A DNA stretch of 64,000 bases from Nibrella viscosa (GCF_039541875.1 NZ_BAABHB010000006.1:62001-126000); one strand, 5' to 3'; positions 1 to 9,700 are shown, numbered from the stretch's first letter. Notes: a model not told the origin generated them from the letters alone. Numbers and translations are program-made.

Positions 1-296
1 GGGTGAAAAATGAGCGCCTTGCCATACGGTTGGTGCAGTTCCCCTTCCGGTTCGCTCGTAACGACCTGCCCCGGCGCAAAAAAGACGACCGTGCCCTCGG
101 CATAATCGTAGTATTTATTACCGTACCGCAGATCACCGCAGTTGGTTTCCTTGATGATAATGGCGTAAAAGCCCAGCATGAACTTCGTCCGTCTTAACGG
201 GGCGGATCGGTTCAGATCAACCAGGTTGATGAGCGGGTGCTGCGTCCGGTTATTGAACGTGTCGCTGTAATGCCTGATGGTATCGTAGACGATCAT
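1..296 (-). CDS. AraC-family regulator, N-terminal part (cut by window edge)
   Basis: The reverse strand is open from an ATG at 296 to the left edge, giving about 98 residues that start MIVYDTIRHYSDTFNNRTQH and end in a cupin-like stretch with the motif FFAPGQVV. This is the effector-sensing N-terminal half found in many Bacteroidetes AraC-type regulators; the C-terminal DNA-binding double HTH would lie beyond base 1. The gene is divergent from the outer-membrane gene at 455, so the 158-bp gap probably holds both promoters. A remnant of a second protein of this family lies at 2969-3141. Family assignment is from recognition of the N-terminal pattern; the effector is unknown. Confidence 0.75.
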   Translation of the reverse strand, partial: MIVYDTIRHYSDTFNNRTQHPLINLVDLNRSAPLRRTKFMLGFYAIIIKETNCGDLRYGNKYYDYAEGTVVFFAPGQVVTSEPEGELHQPYGKALIFH

Positions 297-408
297 AGCC
301 TGAGTGTTTAGATCAAAACTACACACGAAAATCGTGGATTACGGCAGCACCTGTAAAATTGGTAGATAAAACCGTAAAATGTATAAAAGTAAGTAAACAG
401 ATATGGCG

Positions 409-416
409 TAATTTTG
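409..416 (+). promoter_or_regulatory. Bacteroidetes-type -7 promoter element
   Basis: TAATTTTG fits the TAnnTTTG -7 consensus of the Bacteroidetes housekeeping sigma factor and lies 38 bases before the ATG at 455. No convincing TTTG -33 box is seen at the usual 19-21 base spacing, so this is a half match. Confidence 0.4.
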
Positions 417-454
417 CAGTGTACTTACTGAATCATCAGCCTAAATACCTGTAA

Positions 455-1228
455 ATGAAACGTATTATTATTGCCTTACTGCTCCTGGCGGGTATCTTCA
501 CAGCGCGCACCGGTTTTGGACAATCTGCCGATAGTACCCAGACCATCTCCACCTTTTCGGGTACGGTGGGGCTTACCAACAACGGGTTTTCGATTGTGCC
601 CACGTTCTCGCTGAATCGCCCGGCGGCCATCATGAATTTCTATTGGCGAAAAAAGCGGTTCAGTTTCGACCCCGATATTCGCCTGGTTTCTGATGCCAGT
701 AAGGGCGGGTTTATTTTCTGGTTCCGGTACCGCCTGATCGAGCAAAAGAAGTTCAGTCTGCGGGTGGGTGTACATCCGGCTTTTTCGCTGGTCCGGCGAA
801 CCATCACCGAGAACGGCACCAATGGCGAAATCACCGAGATGCTGCGGTTTGCTGCGGCTGAAGTAGTACCCAACTACCAGATTACACCCAACTGGAGCAT
901 CGGGGCGGTGTATCTGCACGGGAGCGGCCTGCAAAAGTGGGGACCGCAACATACCAATGTTCTTTTCCTGAACACCAATATTTCAAACATCAACCTTGGG
1001 GGCAATGTCCGGCTAACCCTCGTTCCGATGGTGTATTGGCTATACGTCGACGGCCACCGGGGAAGTTACTTCTCGGCAACAGCTATTCTGGGTAAGAAAG
1101 GAACGCCCTTTACGATTCAATCGACCATCAACCAGACATTTAAATCCAACATACCCAAAAACAAAGACTTTATGTGGAATGTTATGGTCGCCTACAACTT
1201 CCGCACAACCTTTAAACACGTCAATTAG
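455..1228 (+). CDS. Predicted outer-membrane beta-barrel protein, unknown family
   Basis: A 257-residue exported protein. Residues 1-22 form a signal peptide ending in GFGQ. The mature part is rich in alternating hydrophobic and aromatic strands (for example FIFWFRYRLIEQKKFSLRVG and GNVRLTLVPMVYWLYV) with no internal hydrophobic helix, and it ends in a strand-like segment (MWNVMVAYNFRTTF), as expected for a small 10-12 strand barrel. No enzyme motif is visible. It is followed 83 bases later, on the same strand, by a cyclophilin-like secreted protein, so the two may be co-transcribed. I do not recognise a named family; barrel topology is inferred from composition. Confidence 0.7.
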   Translation: MKRIIIALLLLAGIFTARTGFGQSADSTQTISTFSGTVGLTNNGFSIVPTFSLNRPAAIMNFYWRKKRFSFDPDIRLVSDASKGGFIFWFRYRLIEQKKFSLRVGVHPAFSLVRRTITENGTNGEITEMLRFAAAEVVPNYQITPNWSIGAVYLHGSGLQKWGPQHTNVLFLNTNISNINLGGNVRLTLVPMVYWLYVDGHRGSYFSATAILGKKGTPFTIQSTINQTFKSNIPKNKDFMWNVMVAYNFRTTFKHVN

Positions 1229-1311
1229 TCAGCCATCAGCCAGAAGACATTAGCGGGCTTTACCGCATTTAATATCAACTAACGTCCTGTACATATAACC
1301 AGCTCAACTCC

Positions 1312-1788
1312 ATGAAACAGCTTCTCATCTTGGTTTTTCAGCTTCTGCTCCTGTTTATCGGCGATGTAGCCTGCAAAACCATTACCGGCATTGCGCCCGA
1401 GCAGGCCGGCCCTGAAACCAACACGAATGATACCATGAGCACCCGAATCAGCATCAAAACCGGCTCCCGTACGTTCGCAGCAACCCTCCTCAACAACGCT
1501 GCCGTTACCGCATTTAAACAACAATTACCGCTTACTCTCTCCATGAAGGAGTTGAACCGGAACGAAAAGTATGCTCAACTGCCCAACGAGTTACCCACAA
1601 ACGCAGCGAACCCCGGCACGATTCAGTCGGGGGATCTGATGCTGTACGGTTCCAACACGCTGGTGCTTTTCTACAAGACGTTCCGGACCTCCTACAAGTA
1701 TTCCCGGCTGGGCCGGATCGATAACCCGGCCGGACTGACGGCCGCCCTGGGTGCCGGTGACGTTACGGTAACCTTTGCCTTGGAATAG
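1312..1788 (+). CDS. Secreted cyclophilin-like fold protein
   Basis: A 158-residue protein with an N-terminal export signal (hydrophobic run LILVFQLLLLFIG) ending near a Cys (DVAC). That could be a lipoprotein site, but the -3 residue is atypical. From about residue 45 the sequence matches the pattern of the cyclophilin-like domain family: ISIKTGSRTFAATLLNNAA, then QLPLTLSMKELNRNEKY, then GDLMLYGSNTLVLFYKTF and YSRLGRID. Members of this family share the cyclophilin barrel without established prolyl isomerase activity. It ends 128 bases from the convergent cupin gene. The family call is fairly confident; the role is unknown. Confidence 0.75.
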   Translation: MKQLLILVFQLLLLFIGDVACKTITGIAPEQAGPETNTNDTMSTRISIKTGSRTFAATLLNNAAVTAFKQQLPLTLSMKELNRNEKYAQLPNELPTNAANPGTIQSGDLMLYGSNTLVLFYKTFRTSYKYSRLGRIDNPAGLTAALGAGDVTVTFALE

Positions 1789-1915
1789 AGGCAAAATTAA
1801 GGCTGAAAGGGGCATAGTAGCGAATGGGCACAAACCGCTTACCCCCCACCGGGATACGAGACCCGTCGGGATACCTGGGTAAACCTGGTAGAGGAGCATA
1901 TCCGATAGATTATAC

Positions 1916-2311
1916 TTATTTCCGGTACTGGTCATCCGCAACTTTTTCCAGCCAGTCGACCAATTTCCCGTTGAGGTTTTCCTGAATGGCGATATGGGTC
2001 ATGCCGGTTGTGGGGCTAGCTCCGTGCCAGTGCTTTTCGTTGGGCTCAAACCAAACCACATCGCCCGGGTGAATTTCTTCAATGGGACCGCCTTCCCGCT
2101 GCACCCAGCCGCAACCGGCGGTGACCAGCAGCGTCTGGCCCAGCGGATGGGTATGCCAGGCCGTGCGGGCACCGGGTTCAAAGGTAACACTCGCTGCGGC
2201 TGCCCGTCGGGCGTCATTGGCCGCAAATAACGGGTCAATGCGCACGGCACCCGTGAACCAATCGTCCGGCCCTTTGCCGGATGGCTGTGAACCTATTCTG
2301 GTGATTTCCAT
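1916..2311 (-). CDS. Small metal-binding cupin (hydroxynitrile lyase-like family)
   Basis: A single-domain cupin of 131 residues. The ATG at 2311 is chosen over the in-frame TTG at 2317 because homologues start MEITRIGSQPSG. Cupin motif 1 is seen in FEPGARTAWHTHPLGQTLLV (two His and a Gln as candidate metal ligands) and motif 2 in PGDVVWFEPNEKHWHG (third His). This is the pattern of the (R)-mandelonitrile/hydroxynitrile lyase-like cupins, often found beside carboxymuconolactone decarboxylase-like or acetyltransferase genes. Such a remnant follows immediately upstream at 2320-2605. Physiological substrate is unknown. Confidence 0.85.
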   Translation of the reverse strand: MEITRIGSQPSGKGPDDWFTGAVRIDPLFAANDARRAAAASVTFEPGARTAWHTHPLGQTLLVTAGCGWVQREGGPIEEIHPGDVVWFEPNEKHWHGASPTTGMTHIAIQENLNGKLVDWLEKVADDQYRK

Positions 2312-2319
2312 AATCAAAT

Positions 2320-2605
2320 CTACAATGTTTTGACCACCTTTGCCGGAACACCCGCTACTACCGTGTCGGCCGGCACATCCCGGCTGACGACAGACCCGGC
2401 AGCTACTACCGGGTTTTCGCCGATGGTCACTCCGGGCAAAATGGTTGCCCCGGCACCAATGCAGGCATTGCGTTTTACCACAATCGGTTTGAGCAGAACG
2501 GTTTTCCGGTCATTCGGGTCCAGCGGATGGTTCTCGGTGATCAGGTTTGCTTTAGGCCCAATCAGCACATCATCTTCGATGGTGATGGTACACAAATCCA
2601 GACGG
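2320..2605 (-). pseudogene. Sugar O-acetyltransferase (LacA/Maa type), C-terminal remnant
   Basis: About 95 residues of a left-handed beta-helix acetyltransferase remain. Hexapeptide repeats are clear: CTITIEDDVLIGPKANLITE, then HPLDPNDRKTVLLKPIVVKR, then IGAGATILPGVTIGENPVVA and VVSRDVPADTVVAGVPAKVV. A full enzyme has about 185-190 residues. Here the N-terminal half with the active-site His region is missing and the reading frame hits stops just upstream (near 2620-2640), with no plausible ATG. An in-frame TTG could permit a short product, but it would lack the catalytic part. It abuts another broken gene at 2646, so I call it a deletion remnant. Confidence 0.8.
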
Positions 2606-2645
2606 GTTGATGGCTCATTTTCCTTTTATGTCCACTAGTTACCTT

Positions 2646-2968
2646 TTCGTTGATGTAGGTTAGCAGCGGCATATTCATGAACGACAGCGCATTGGTAGTC
2701 GTCCAGGCTCTGTTTGAATTAATAGAGTTGGGATTAAAACCCCGTGGCGTTTTATAATAGTTGAAATAATCAACCACAAATTGAGGTTCGTTGCCTACAG
2801 CTTTTCGGGCAGATTGTTGGTAGACGGAGCCGGTGTCCCGTTCTCCGCATCGGCCCAGCGCTGCCGGCTCATTTGTTCCAGCATATCGGTGCGTTGTTCG
2901 GCGGTTAGTTTGTCAAAATAGCCTTTCGCCATCACCCGCGACATATCATACATGCTGGTAGTGGGGAC
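2646..2968 (-). pseudogene. Alpha/beta hydrolase (dienelactone hydrolase-like), internal remnant with frameshift
   Basis: Read on the minus strand, this segment encodes VPTTSMYDMSRVMAKGYFDK through NNLPEKL, then a TAG, and after a one-base frame change NEPQFVVDYFNYYKTPRGFN through NMPLLTYINE. These two pieces join into one stretch typical of Bacteroidetes alpha/beta hydrolases of the COG1073 type, from the lid region to just before the strand carrying the acid residue. Both the nucleophile-bearing N-terminal part and the C-terminal His part are absent. The frameshift lies near 2796-2802. It is bounded directly by an AraC remnant (2969) and an acetyltransferase remnant (2605). Confidence 0.75.
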
Positions 2969-3141
2969 GTGATGCGCGAAGCCGCATTTTTATGTTTGTC
3001 GTAGCTTTCTGAGGGCTGTAGCTTCAGGGCTTCGTGGATAATCAACTGGATGTAGTTGCGGATGAGGTCGTCTTTGTAGGTATAATCCGTCTGCTGCTCC
3101 TCAATCATTTTCCGGACTGTAGGCTGGAACGTCTTTCGACC
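2969..3141 (-). pseudogene. AraC-family regulator, internal remnant
   Basis: The minus strand encodes KMIEEQQTDYTYKDDLIRNY, then IQLIIHEALKLQPSESYDKH and KNAASRIT. This is the linker segment that precedes the HTH domain in the same type of AraC regulator whose N-terminus is seen at 1-296. The match stops abruptly at about 2968, where alpha/beta hydrolase sequence begins in another frame. Neither the cupin-like N-terminus nor the HTH is present. Sequence between 3142 and 3235 shows nothing I can assign. Confidence 0.65.
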
Positions 3142-3235
3142 AGGGACCGGATTATGAATTGAGGGCCACTTTAATTCCGCCGGGAACGGTTATCATTCCC
3201 TCTCCCGGCAGATTCGGTAAAACCGCTTGCTGATC

Positions 3236-4639
3236 CTATTTCACTGCCACGGGCATAGCGTAGTTCTTTCCTGCATCGTCCAGCACCAGCACCCAATCCT
3301 GCCCGTAGCCGCTGGAAGGGGGCGTGAACATCTGCCGGCCCTGGTTCGGATAGGTAGCCACCAATTTCGCTTCGCCTTTACGCGGGTCAAACCAGTAGGC
3401 GTTGACCTGGCTGCCGGAAATTTTATCCAGGTTTACGGTAAAGGGCTTACCGGCTGCGGTATAGATAAACGCGTAATCTTTTCCACGAGTCGCCTGGATT
3501 CGTTCGGCAGGAGTCAGGTTGTTCTCCACTACGAGTGACTGGTCGGGTACGCGGTCCAGCAGTGGACGGGATTCCAGCAACCGCCGAACGTGCTTCATCT
3601 GGTTGGCGGCCGGCAGGTCCAGCGCGTCGTACCAAAAAAAATGTGGCCCATTGACCGGCTCCCGGCCGGGGCCGTACATCTGCCAGATGTCGTGGCAGCC
3701 ATATGTATGGCCGTGTGCGCCCGCAAACAGGTCGAGGTAGGCGTATTTGCGCACGTCATAGGCATTGGATGTGCCTAAATCGTTGACGTTGAAGCAGACG
3801 GGGTGATCTTCGTAGATCGGTTCGGCGTCCATGACCGGTTTGGTCGGGGTGCGCTGGTACACGGCAGCAATGCGGTCGTAAACAGGTACATCGCGGCAGT
3901 GGCCGTTCTGGAACATGTTGAAGTCGAGCCACTGGTCGTTGTGGAACCACTGCGACGACCCGCCGTACTGCACGTTGCCGGTCGGTTGCGGATGGTAACT
4001 CAGCAGGGCTTTGTCGTGCCCGCCGGCCCCTTCGACCACACCTTCGGCCATGGCCCGCCAGACGGCCACATCATTGTCGTTGCGCGGGTTGCGGTCGCCC
4101 CCCATAATCCAGATGATGTTGTTGCGGTTTTTGTAGCGGTTGCCGATCCACTTGCCGTAGGCGCGGGCGTTGGTGGTGTTAAAGATTTCCGGCCCTTTGC
4201 CCCAGGTCGACTTGAACAGCTTGTCGCCCCAGCTTGGCAGCAGACCAACAGCAATGCCGTATTCGGCTGCTTTGTCGACGATGTAGTCGACATGTTTAAA
4301 GTAGGCTTCGTTGGGTTTAGTGGGGTCGTTGTTCAGCAGGGGCTTGTCGCCGTTGGCGTTGGGCGTATCCAGGCCGTCGAGTTCTGCCAGCGCCACCGCC
4401 TGCACGACAGTGAAGCCCTGTTCGGCGCGTTTTTTCAGGTAGCGCTCGGCCTCGTCGCGGTTGAGCCGGTGGAAAAGCTCCCAGGCCGTATCACCCATCC
4501 AGAAGAAAGGGGTGCCGTCCTGGTGAACCAGATACCGCTGGTTGTCGGAAACACGCAGGCGTCCGTGAGAGAATGGGTTCTGGGCCAGTGCCCATCCGCA
4601 GGAAGCGAACACGGCAACCATAGTTAGCCATTTTTTCAT
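3236..4639 (-). CDS. Secreted glycoside hydrolase, GH140-like (DUF4038)
   Basis: A 467-residue exported enzyme with a signal peptide (residues 1-20, cut after WALAQ). A (beta/alpha)8 barrel follows, with family hallmarks DGTPFFWMGDTAWELFHRLN near 41-60, LLPSWGDK, IIWIMGGDRNPR (Asp182) and KPVMDAEPIYED (Glu273). These two acidic residues sit where the catalytic pair of GH140 apiosidase-type enzymes is expected. The last 90 residues are a beta domain like the collagen-binding-like C-terminal domain that accompanies DUF4038. Likely role is cleavage of a plant cell-wall side-chain sugar in the periplasm or at the surface; the exact substrate is inferred only from family. No SusC/D pair lies on its strand. 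Confidence 0.85.
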   Translation of the reverse strand: MKKWLTMVAVFASCGWALAQNPFSHGRLRVSDNQRYLVHQDGTPFFWMGDTAWELFHRLNRDEAERYLKKRAEQGFTVVQAVALAELDGLDTPNANGDKPLLNNDPTKPNEAYFKHVDYIVDKAAEYGIAVGLLPSWGDKLFKSTWGKGPEIFNTTNARAYGKWIGNRYKNRNNIIWIMGGDRNPRNDNDVAVWRAMAEGVVEGAGGHDKALLSYHPQPTGNVQYGGSSQWFHNDQWLDFNMFQNGHCRDVPVYDRIAAVYQRTPTKPVMDAEPIYEDHPVCFNVNDLGTSNAYDVRKYAYLDLFAGAHGHTYGCHDIWQMYGPGREPVNGPHFFWYDALDLPAANQMKHVRRLLESRPLLDRVPDQSLVVENNLTPAERIQATRGKDYAFIYTAAGKPFTVNLDKISGSQVNAYWFDPRKGEAKLVATYPNQGRQMFTPPSSGYGQDWVLVLDDAGKNYAMPVAVK

Positions 4640-4742
4640 GAGTACGGGTCAGGATTACTGATTCGGTCAATTTTTAAGTAGCAAGTTGCCGCCAAAAGAA
4701 GACATTTGCAATAATCTTCCGGGTTTACACCGACATGGCTTT

Positions 4743-4789
4743 CCACCGGGTAACCGGTCGGGACCCTGAAACGGCCGGTTACCCGGTGG
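4743..4789. repeat. Perfect 15-bp inverted repeat (hairpin) in divergent intergenic region
   Basis: CCACCGGGTAACCGG at 4743-4757 is exactly complementary to 4775-4789, with a 17-base loop. It sits between the divergent glycosidase (start 4639) and AlbA_2 gene (start 4868). There is no T-tract on either side, so it is not a standard intrinsic terminator; an operator or a REP-like element is possible. The rest of the 228-base gap holds nothing else I can name. Confidence 0.7.
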
Positions 4790-4867
4790 GGTAGCACCTG
4801 CTGAATTTTATGAGTGGAGCGAACGGCCGCGTGTAAACAACGCCGGTCGGCCCGACGTTAACCGTGT

Positions 4868-5488
4868 ATGAAAAGCAGCCTTACTGAACTGATTGCGCAG
4901 GGGGAAGGGGTCCGCCTGGAATTTAAAAGCTCCATTTCAAGTGCAGCCCGCATAGCCCGCACACTGGCAGCTTTTGCCAATACTGCAGGGGGAACGCTGT
5001 TGATCGGAATTGACGACGGCCGGGTGTCGGGTATCGAATCAGAATACCGGGAAATGCAGAAGATTGAGAAAGCAACTGATTTTCATGTAGACCCCTCTAT
5101 TCTGGTGAGTTACGAAAACGTTATTGTCGAGGGGAAACAAATACTGGTGATTGACGTATCGGAAAGTGCCGATAAGCCGCATTACGCTATAGATGAACAT
5201 GGGCATCGGACTATTTATGTGCGCTCCCGCGATAAATCCGTGCCAACGAACAAACTGATTCTGGCGCAGGAAATCGCTGATCCACAATTACTGCAATCGC
5301 CGACGGTGCGAACATTACTACAGTTTCTGCGGAAAAACGACACCATTACGCCCGCTAAACTGGCTCAACTGGTCAACATTTCCGACAGCCGGGCCACTAA
5401 ATTGCTGCGGCAGTTAGCCGAACAGGGCCTGTTACTGATGATTGATCACCCCCGGCCGGTGCGGTACTCGCTGAAAATTTCAGAATGA
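4868..5488 (+). CDS. AlbA_2/Schlafen-type putative DNA-binding protein with winged helix
   Basis: A 206-residue protein. Residues 1-130 carry the AlbA_2 (Schlafen AAA_4) core: EGVRLEFKSSIS, FANTAGGTLLIGIDDGRVSG and RTIYVRSRDKSVPTN. Residues 140-200 form a winged helix (TPAKLAQLVNISDSRATKLL, then LAEQGLLLMIDHPRPVRYSL). Many relatives are about 400-500 residues and add a further ATPase-like region; this is a short form. It is a single gene with no operon partner. The fold suggests a nucleic-acid-binding regulator; target and any RNase-like activity are unknown. Confidence 0.8.
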   Translation: MKSSLTELIAQGEGVRLEFKSSISSAARIARTLAAFANTAGGTLLIGIDDGRVSGIESEYREMQKIEKATDFHVDPSILVSYENVIVEGKQILVIDVSESADKPHYAIDEHGHRTIYVRSRDKSVPTNKLILAQEIADPQLLQSPTVRTLLQFLRKNDTITPAKLAQLVNISDSRATKLLRQLAEQGLLLMIDHPRPVRYSLKISE

Positions 5489-5530
5489 ACCGATCGGGGA
5501 TTTAGGCTGTCGGACCGTTTTCCAATTTAT

Positions 5531-5538
5531 TATTTTTG
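5531..5538 (+). promoter_or_regulatory. Bacteroidetes-type -7 promoter element for hemF
   Basis: TATTTTTG matches TAnnTTTG and lies 62 bases before the hemF ATG at 5600, in the 111-base gap after the AlbA_2 gene. No clear -33 TTTG is seen. Confidence 0.45.
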
Positions 5539-5599
5539 CCGTTAGGCTAAACGCTTTGTGCGGAGCCTAACTATCCCGAAATCCCAAATCCCCAATCCT

Positions 5600-6511
5600 A
5601 TGACTTTAATTACCCGAATCGACACGTCATTCATAACGGACTATTTCCAATCCCTACAGGATCGTATCTGCCAGGCGCTGGCAGAGGCCGACGGGCGGGG
5701 AGACTTCCGGGAAGACCTTTGGGAGCGCCCCGGTGGCGGGGGCGGGCGCAGCCGCGTAATTCAGGATGGAGCCGTGATCGAAAAAGGCGGGGTTATGTTC
5801 TCGGCTGTTCACGGCGAGGCATCGGAGGCTACCCTGCGGCAACTGAACCTCACCGTCTCGGCCGAATTTTTTGCTACGGGTGTCTCCATTGTGCTGCACC
5901 CGCGCAACCCGATGATGCCCATTATTCACATGAACGTTCGGTATTTCGAAATGAGTACCGGCCATAACTGGTTCGGCGGGGGAATCGACCTTACTCCGCA
6001 CTATGTGGTTGAAGACGACGCCCGCTGGTTTCATCAACAACTGAAGGCTGTTTGCGACCGGCATAACCCGGAGTACTATCCTAAATTTAAAGTCTGGGCT
6101 GAGGATTACTTCTTTCTGCCTCACCGGAACGAAACCCGTGGCGTGGGCGGCATTTTCTTCGATTACCTGAAACCCTCTGCCGAAACACCCAAAGAAGACC
6201 TGTTTGACTTTGTACAGGACGTGGGTAATGCCTTTGCGCCCATTTATACCCACTTCATGGATAAAAATCGTGATCTGCCCTATGGTGAGCGTGAAAAACA
6301 CTGGCAACTGCTGCGCCGGGGTCGCTATGTCGAGTTCAACCTGGTTTGGGACCGGGGTACAAAATTTGGGCTGGAGACCAATGGCCGCACCGAATCAATC
6401 CTGATGAGCATGCCTCCGCAAGCCAACTGGATATACGACTACATGCCGAAACCCGATAGCGCCGAAGCACACACCTTGGCGCTGCTGAAGAAAGGAGTTA
6501 ACTGGGTGTAG
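5600..6511 (+). CDS. hemF: Oxygen-dependent coproporphyrinogen III oxidase
   Basis: HemF converts coproporphyrinogen III to protoporphyrinogen IX with O2 in haem synthesis. The 303-residue length is standard. Family motifs are all present: VIEKGGVMFSAVHGEA, IVLHPRNPMMPIIHMNVRYF, WFGGGIDLTPHYVVEDD, FKVWAEDYFFLPHRNETRG, GGIFFDYLKP and the C-terminal RYVEFNLVWDRGTKFGLETN. The ATG at 5600 (MTLITRIDTSFI) is preferred over the in-frame GTG at 5558, whose extra residues (RSLTIPKSQIPNP) look like translated leader. It stands alone, with a candidate promoter upstream and 245 bases before susC. Confidence 0.97.
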   Translation: MTLITRIDTSFITDYFQSLQDRICQALAEADGRGDFREDLWERPGGGGGRSRVIQDGAVIEKGGVMFSAVHGEASEATLRQLNLTVSAEFFATGVSIVLHPRNPMMPIIHMNVRYFEMSTGHNWFGGGIDLTPHYVVEDDARWFHQQLKAVCDRHNPEYYPKFKVWAEDYFFLPHRNETRGVGGIFFDYLKPSAETPKEDLFDFVQDVGNAFAPIYTHFMDKNRDLPYGEREKHWQLLRRGRYVEFNLVWDRGTKFGLETNGRTESILMSMPPQANWIYDYMPKPDSAEAHTLALLKKGVNWV

Positions 6512-6756
6512 GGCAGCCGCCTTTGGTAAATAGGAGTGCGCACGTAGCCCCAGGTGAATAGACTGTAAATGAACAGTATAGGCAGAAAGTGCTGCTGTGA
6601 ATGAAAATATTCTAAACCAACAAAGCAGTATAATTAGCCTCGTTTGAGGTTTTGTTGGTATAAAATCCGGTAGTTCGCTTACTTTGTTGTTACTACAGAA
6701 GTGTTTCACCATTTCAATTCCAACCAAAACTGCCGATTTGCGGCATTCTAACCTCT

Positions 6757-9700
6757 ATGCAAAACCCTTTACTTTCGCAGCACTGGCTTCGAACCAATGC
6801 CTTTGGTGTGCGAAACCTCAGGACAACCGGCACTTTGCTGCTGCCGGCACTCTTCTGCGTTAGCCTGTCCGTGGCGGCTCCGGCCCCCAGTACTTTCCCC
6901 GCTGAGAATCCTGCACGGGTAGTTGCCGACCGCGATCTGACGGGTACGGTAAAAGATGAAAGCGGCAATGGCCTGCCGGGCGTGAGTGTGGTGCTCAAAG
7001 GAACCACCAGAGGAACCAGCACCGATGCCGATGGCCGCTACCGCTTAAGCGTACCCGACGGCGGTGGCACGCTGATTTTCTCGTTTGTGGGATACCTCTC
7101 CCAGGAGGTAGTGGTCGGCAACCGGACTTCACTTGACCTGGTCCTGAGACCCGATAACAAGATGCTCGAAGAGGTGGTCATCATCGGTTACGGTACAGCT
7201 CGTAAGAGTGACCTGACCGGTTCCGTCGCTTCCGTAAAAGCCGATCAGTTGATGGAACGCCCGGCGCCCTCCCTGGCCCAAAACCTGGCAGGCCGTATGC
7301 CGGGGGTGCAGGTAAACACCAACTCCGGTCGTCCGGGTGGCCGTACCACCATTCGTGTGCGGGGTTTCAGCTCCATCAACTCCTCCAATAACCCGCTGTA
7401 TGTGGTGGATGGGGTAATGCTGCCGCAGGGTACCCTCAACCAGTTCAGCTCGGCCATTGATTACATCAACCCCAACGACATTGTTTCCATTGAGGTGCTG
7501 AAAGATGCATCGTCCACGGCCATCTATGGGGCACGGGGTGCCAACGGGGTTATCCTGGTGACCACCAAGAAAGGAAAAGCCGGCGACGGGCAGGTAACCT
7601 ACAATAGCGATTTCAGCGTCAACACCATCGGGCCCAACCGTCCCCGCGTGCTGAACGCTCAGCAATACCTGGATACCGAAATGCTGGCCTGGAAAAATAT
7701 GGCGAAATATGACCCCGCCGGCTGGGCTGCCGGTCGCTGGGCCTACCTGGATCCGATTGCCCGCCGGAAGGACTTCGCGTCCCGATACCCCGGTGTATTC
7801 GACGCCAACCTGAATCCCCTGCACGATACCGACTGGTTCAAAGAAACAACTCAGAACAAGCTGTCGCAGAATCATCAGCTTGGGTTCAGCGGGGGTAACG
7901 AGCGGACCCAGTACTCCTTATCGCTGGGCTACCGCGACGATCAGGGGCTGATCAAGACCTCGTACATGAAGCGGTACTCGGGCCGGTTTACGATAGACGA
8001 TCAGGTGAAAAAATGGCTGAAAATTGGGGGTACGCTGAGCTATAACAACCAGTCGGAGAACCTGGTCGACATCAACGACGCCGTGGCTCGTCAGATCGTG
8101 GAAGATTTTCCGTTTCTGCCGGTACGCTACCAGGATGGTACCTACGCCAACAACCGCGATTATCCGTTTGCTGAGGGTACTATGAGTTCGTACCACCGCC
8201 TGATGGGCCGAAAGTACATTCTCAATACCCAGACGACGCTGGGAAGCATGTACTCGAACATCAACCTGGCTAAGGGGCTGGAGATGCGCACGGTATTTGG
8301 GATCAACGTGCTGACGCAGGAGAACAACCAATCGCAGACCCGGACCCTGAACATCGGCGGAAACGGGAATGCCTCTACCAGCAACTACAAAGAAAGCTTC
8401 TGGTCGCTGGAGAATTACCTGACCTACAACAAGCAGTTTGCTAATATTCACTCGATAAACGCCGTAGCTGGTATTTCCTGGCAGGAAACCAATACTTTCA
8501 GCATGAGCGCCAGCGTGAATAACTTCGCCACCGACTACTTTGGCTTCAACAACCTGGGAGCGGGTGCCACGAACCCTAATGTGGGCTCAGGCGCGTCACG
8601 TTTTGCCTTTAACTCGTACTTTGGCCGGGTAAATTATACCCTGATGGATAAGTACCTTTTTACGTTTACGGGTCGGGCCGATGGTTCATCAAAATTCGGT
8701 GCCAACCACAAGTTCGCCTTCTTCCCATCGGCGGCTGTGGCCTGGCGCGTATCGGAGGAACCTTTCCTGAAAGATATTTCGGCGATCTCAAACCTGAAGG
8801 TACGGGCCAGCTACGGCTTAACGGGTAACTCCGAAATTCCGCCGTACTCATCACTGGCTCTGTTAAGCTCTAACTACTCGGCCGTATACAATGAAGCTCG
8901 CGTAGGCGGAACCGGTATCAGCCGTCTGGCCAACCCGGATCTGCGCTGGGAGAAAACCGCCCAGACCGATGTTGGGGTGGAACTGGGGCTGTTCAATGGC
9001 CGCGTCACGCTGGAGGCTGATTACTACTACCGCAAAACAACCGATATGCTGCTCGATGCGCCGGTACCGCAAACCAGCGGCTACGCCACCATCCGCAAGA
9101 ACATCGGTTCCATGCAGAACCAGGGGATTGAACTGGGCCTGAATACGGTGAACATCAACACCGGCCGGTTCCAGTGGAATACTAACTTCAACATCTCCAT
9201 GAACCGCAACAAGGTGCTGTCGCTGGCTACACCGGCCGACATCTTCAATGTGGGTGGTCCGAACTTCACCAACCCGACCAACATCATCCGGGTGGGTGAG
9301 CCGGTGGGTTCTTTCTGGGGTTTAACGCGTGTGGGTGTCTGGAGCGAAGCCGAGCGTGAAGAAGCGGCCAAATTCAGAAGCTACCGGAATGGTCTGACCA
9401 TTCTGCCGGGCGACATCAAGTACCTGGATGTGAACGGCGACTACGCCATAACAGATGCCGACCGCAGCATTATCGGTAACGGTAGCCCGAAAGGCTGGGG
9501 TGCCCTGACCAACACCTTCAAGTTCGGCAATCTGGATGCCACGCTGGAGCTCCAGTACATGTACGGCAACGACGTCATGCTGATGAACCTGCACCCGAGC
9601 GAAGACCGGCAGGCGCTGGCCAACAGCTATACCTCGGTGCTGAACGCCTGGACTCCGCAGAACCAAAATACCATGATCGCCGAGATCCGGGATACCCGCG

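Noticed and set aside
3..197. Plus-strand frame of 64 codons at the left edge
   Set aside because: It is the shadow of the AraC regulator on the minus strand, whose protein pattern is clear.
6640..6690. TTTTG at 6650 and TTACTTTG at 6679 as a promoter for the SusC-like gene
   Set aside because: The -7 box lacks the exact TAnn spacing and the gap between boxes is too long, so I do not list it.
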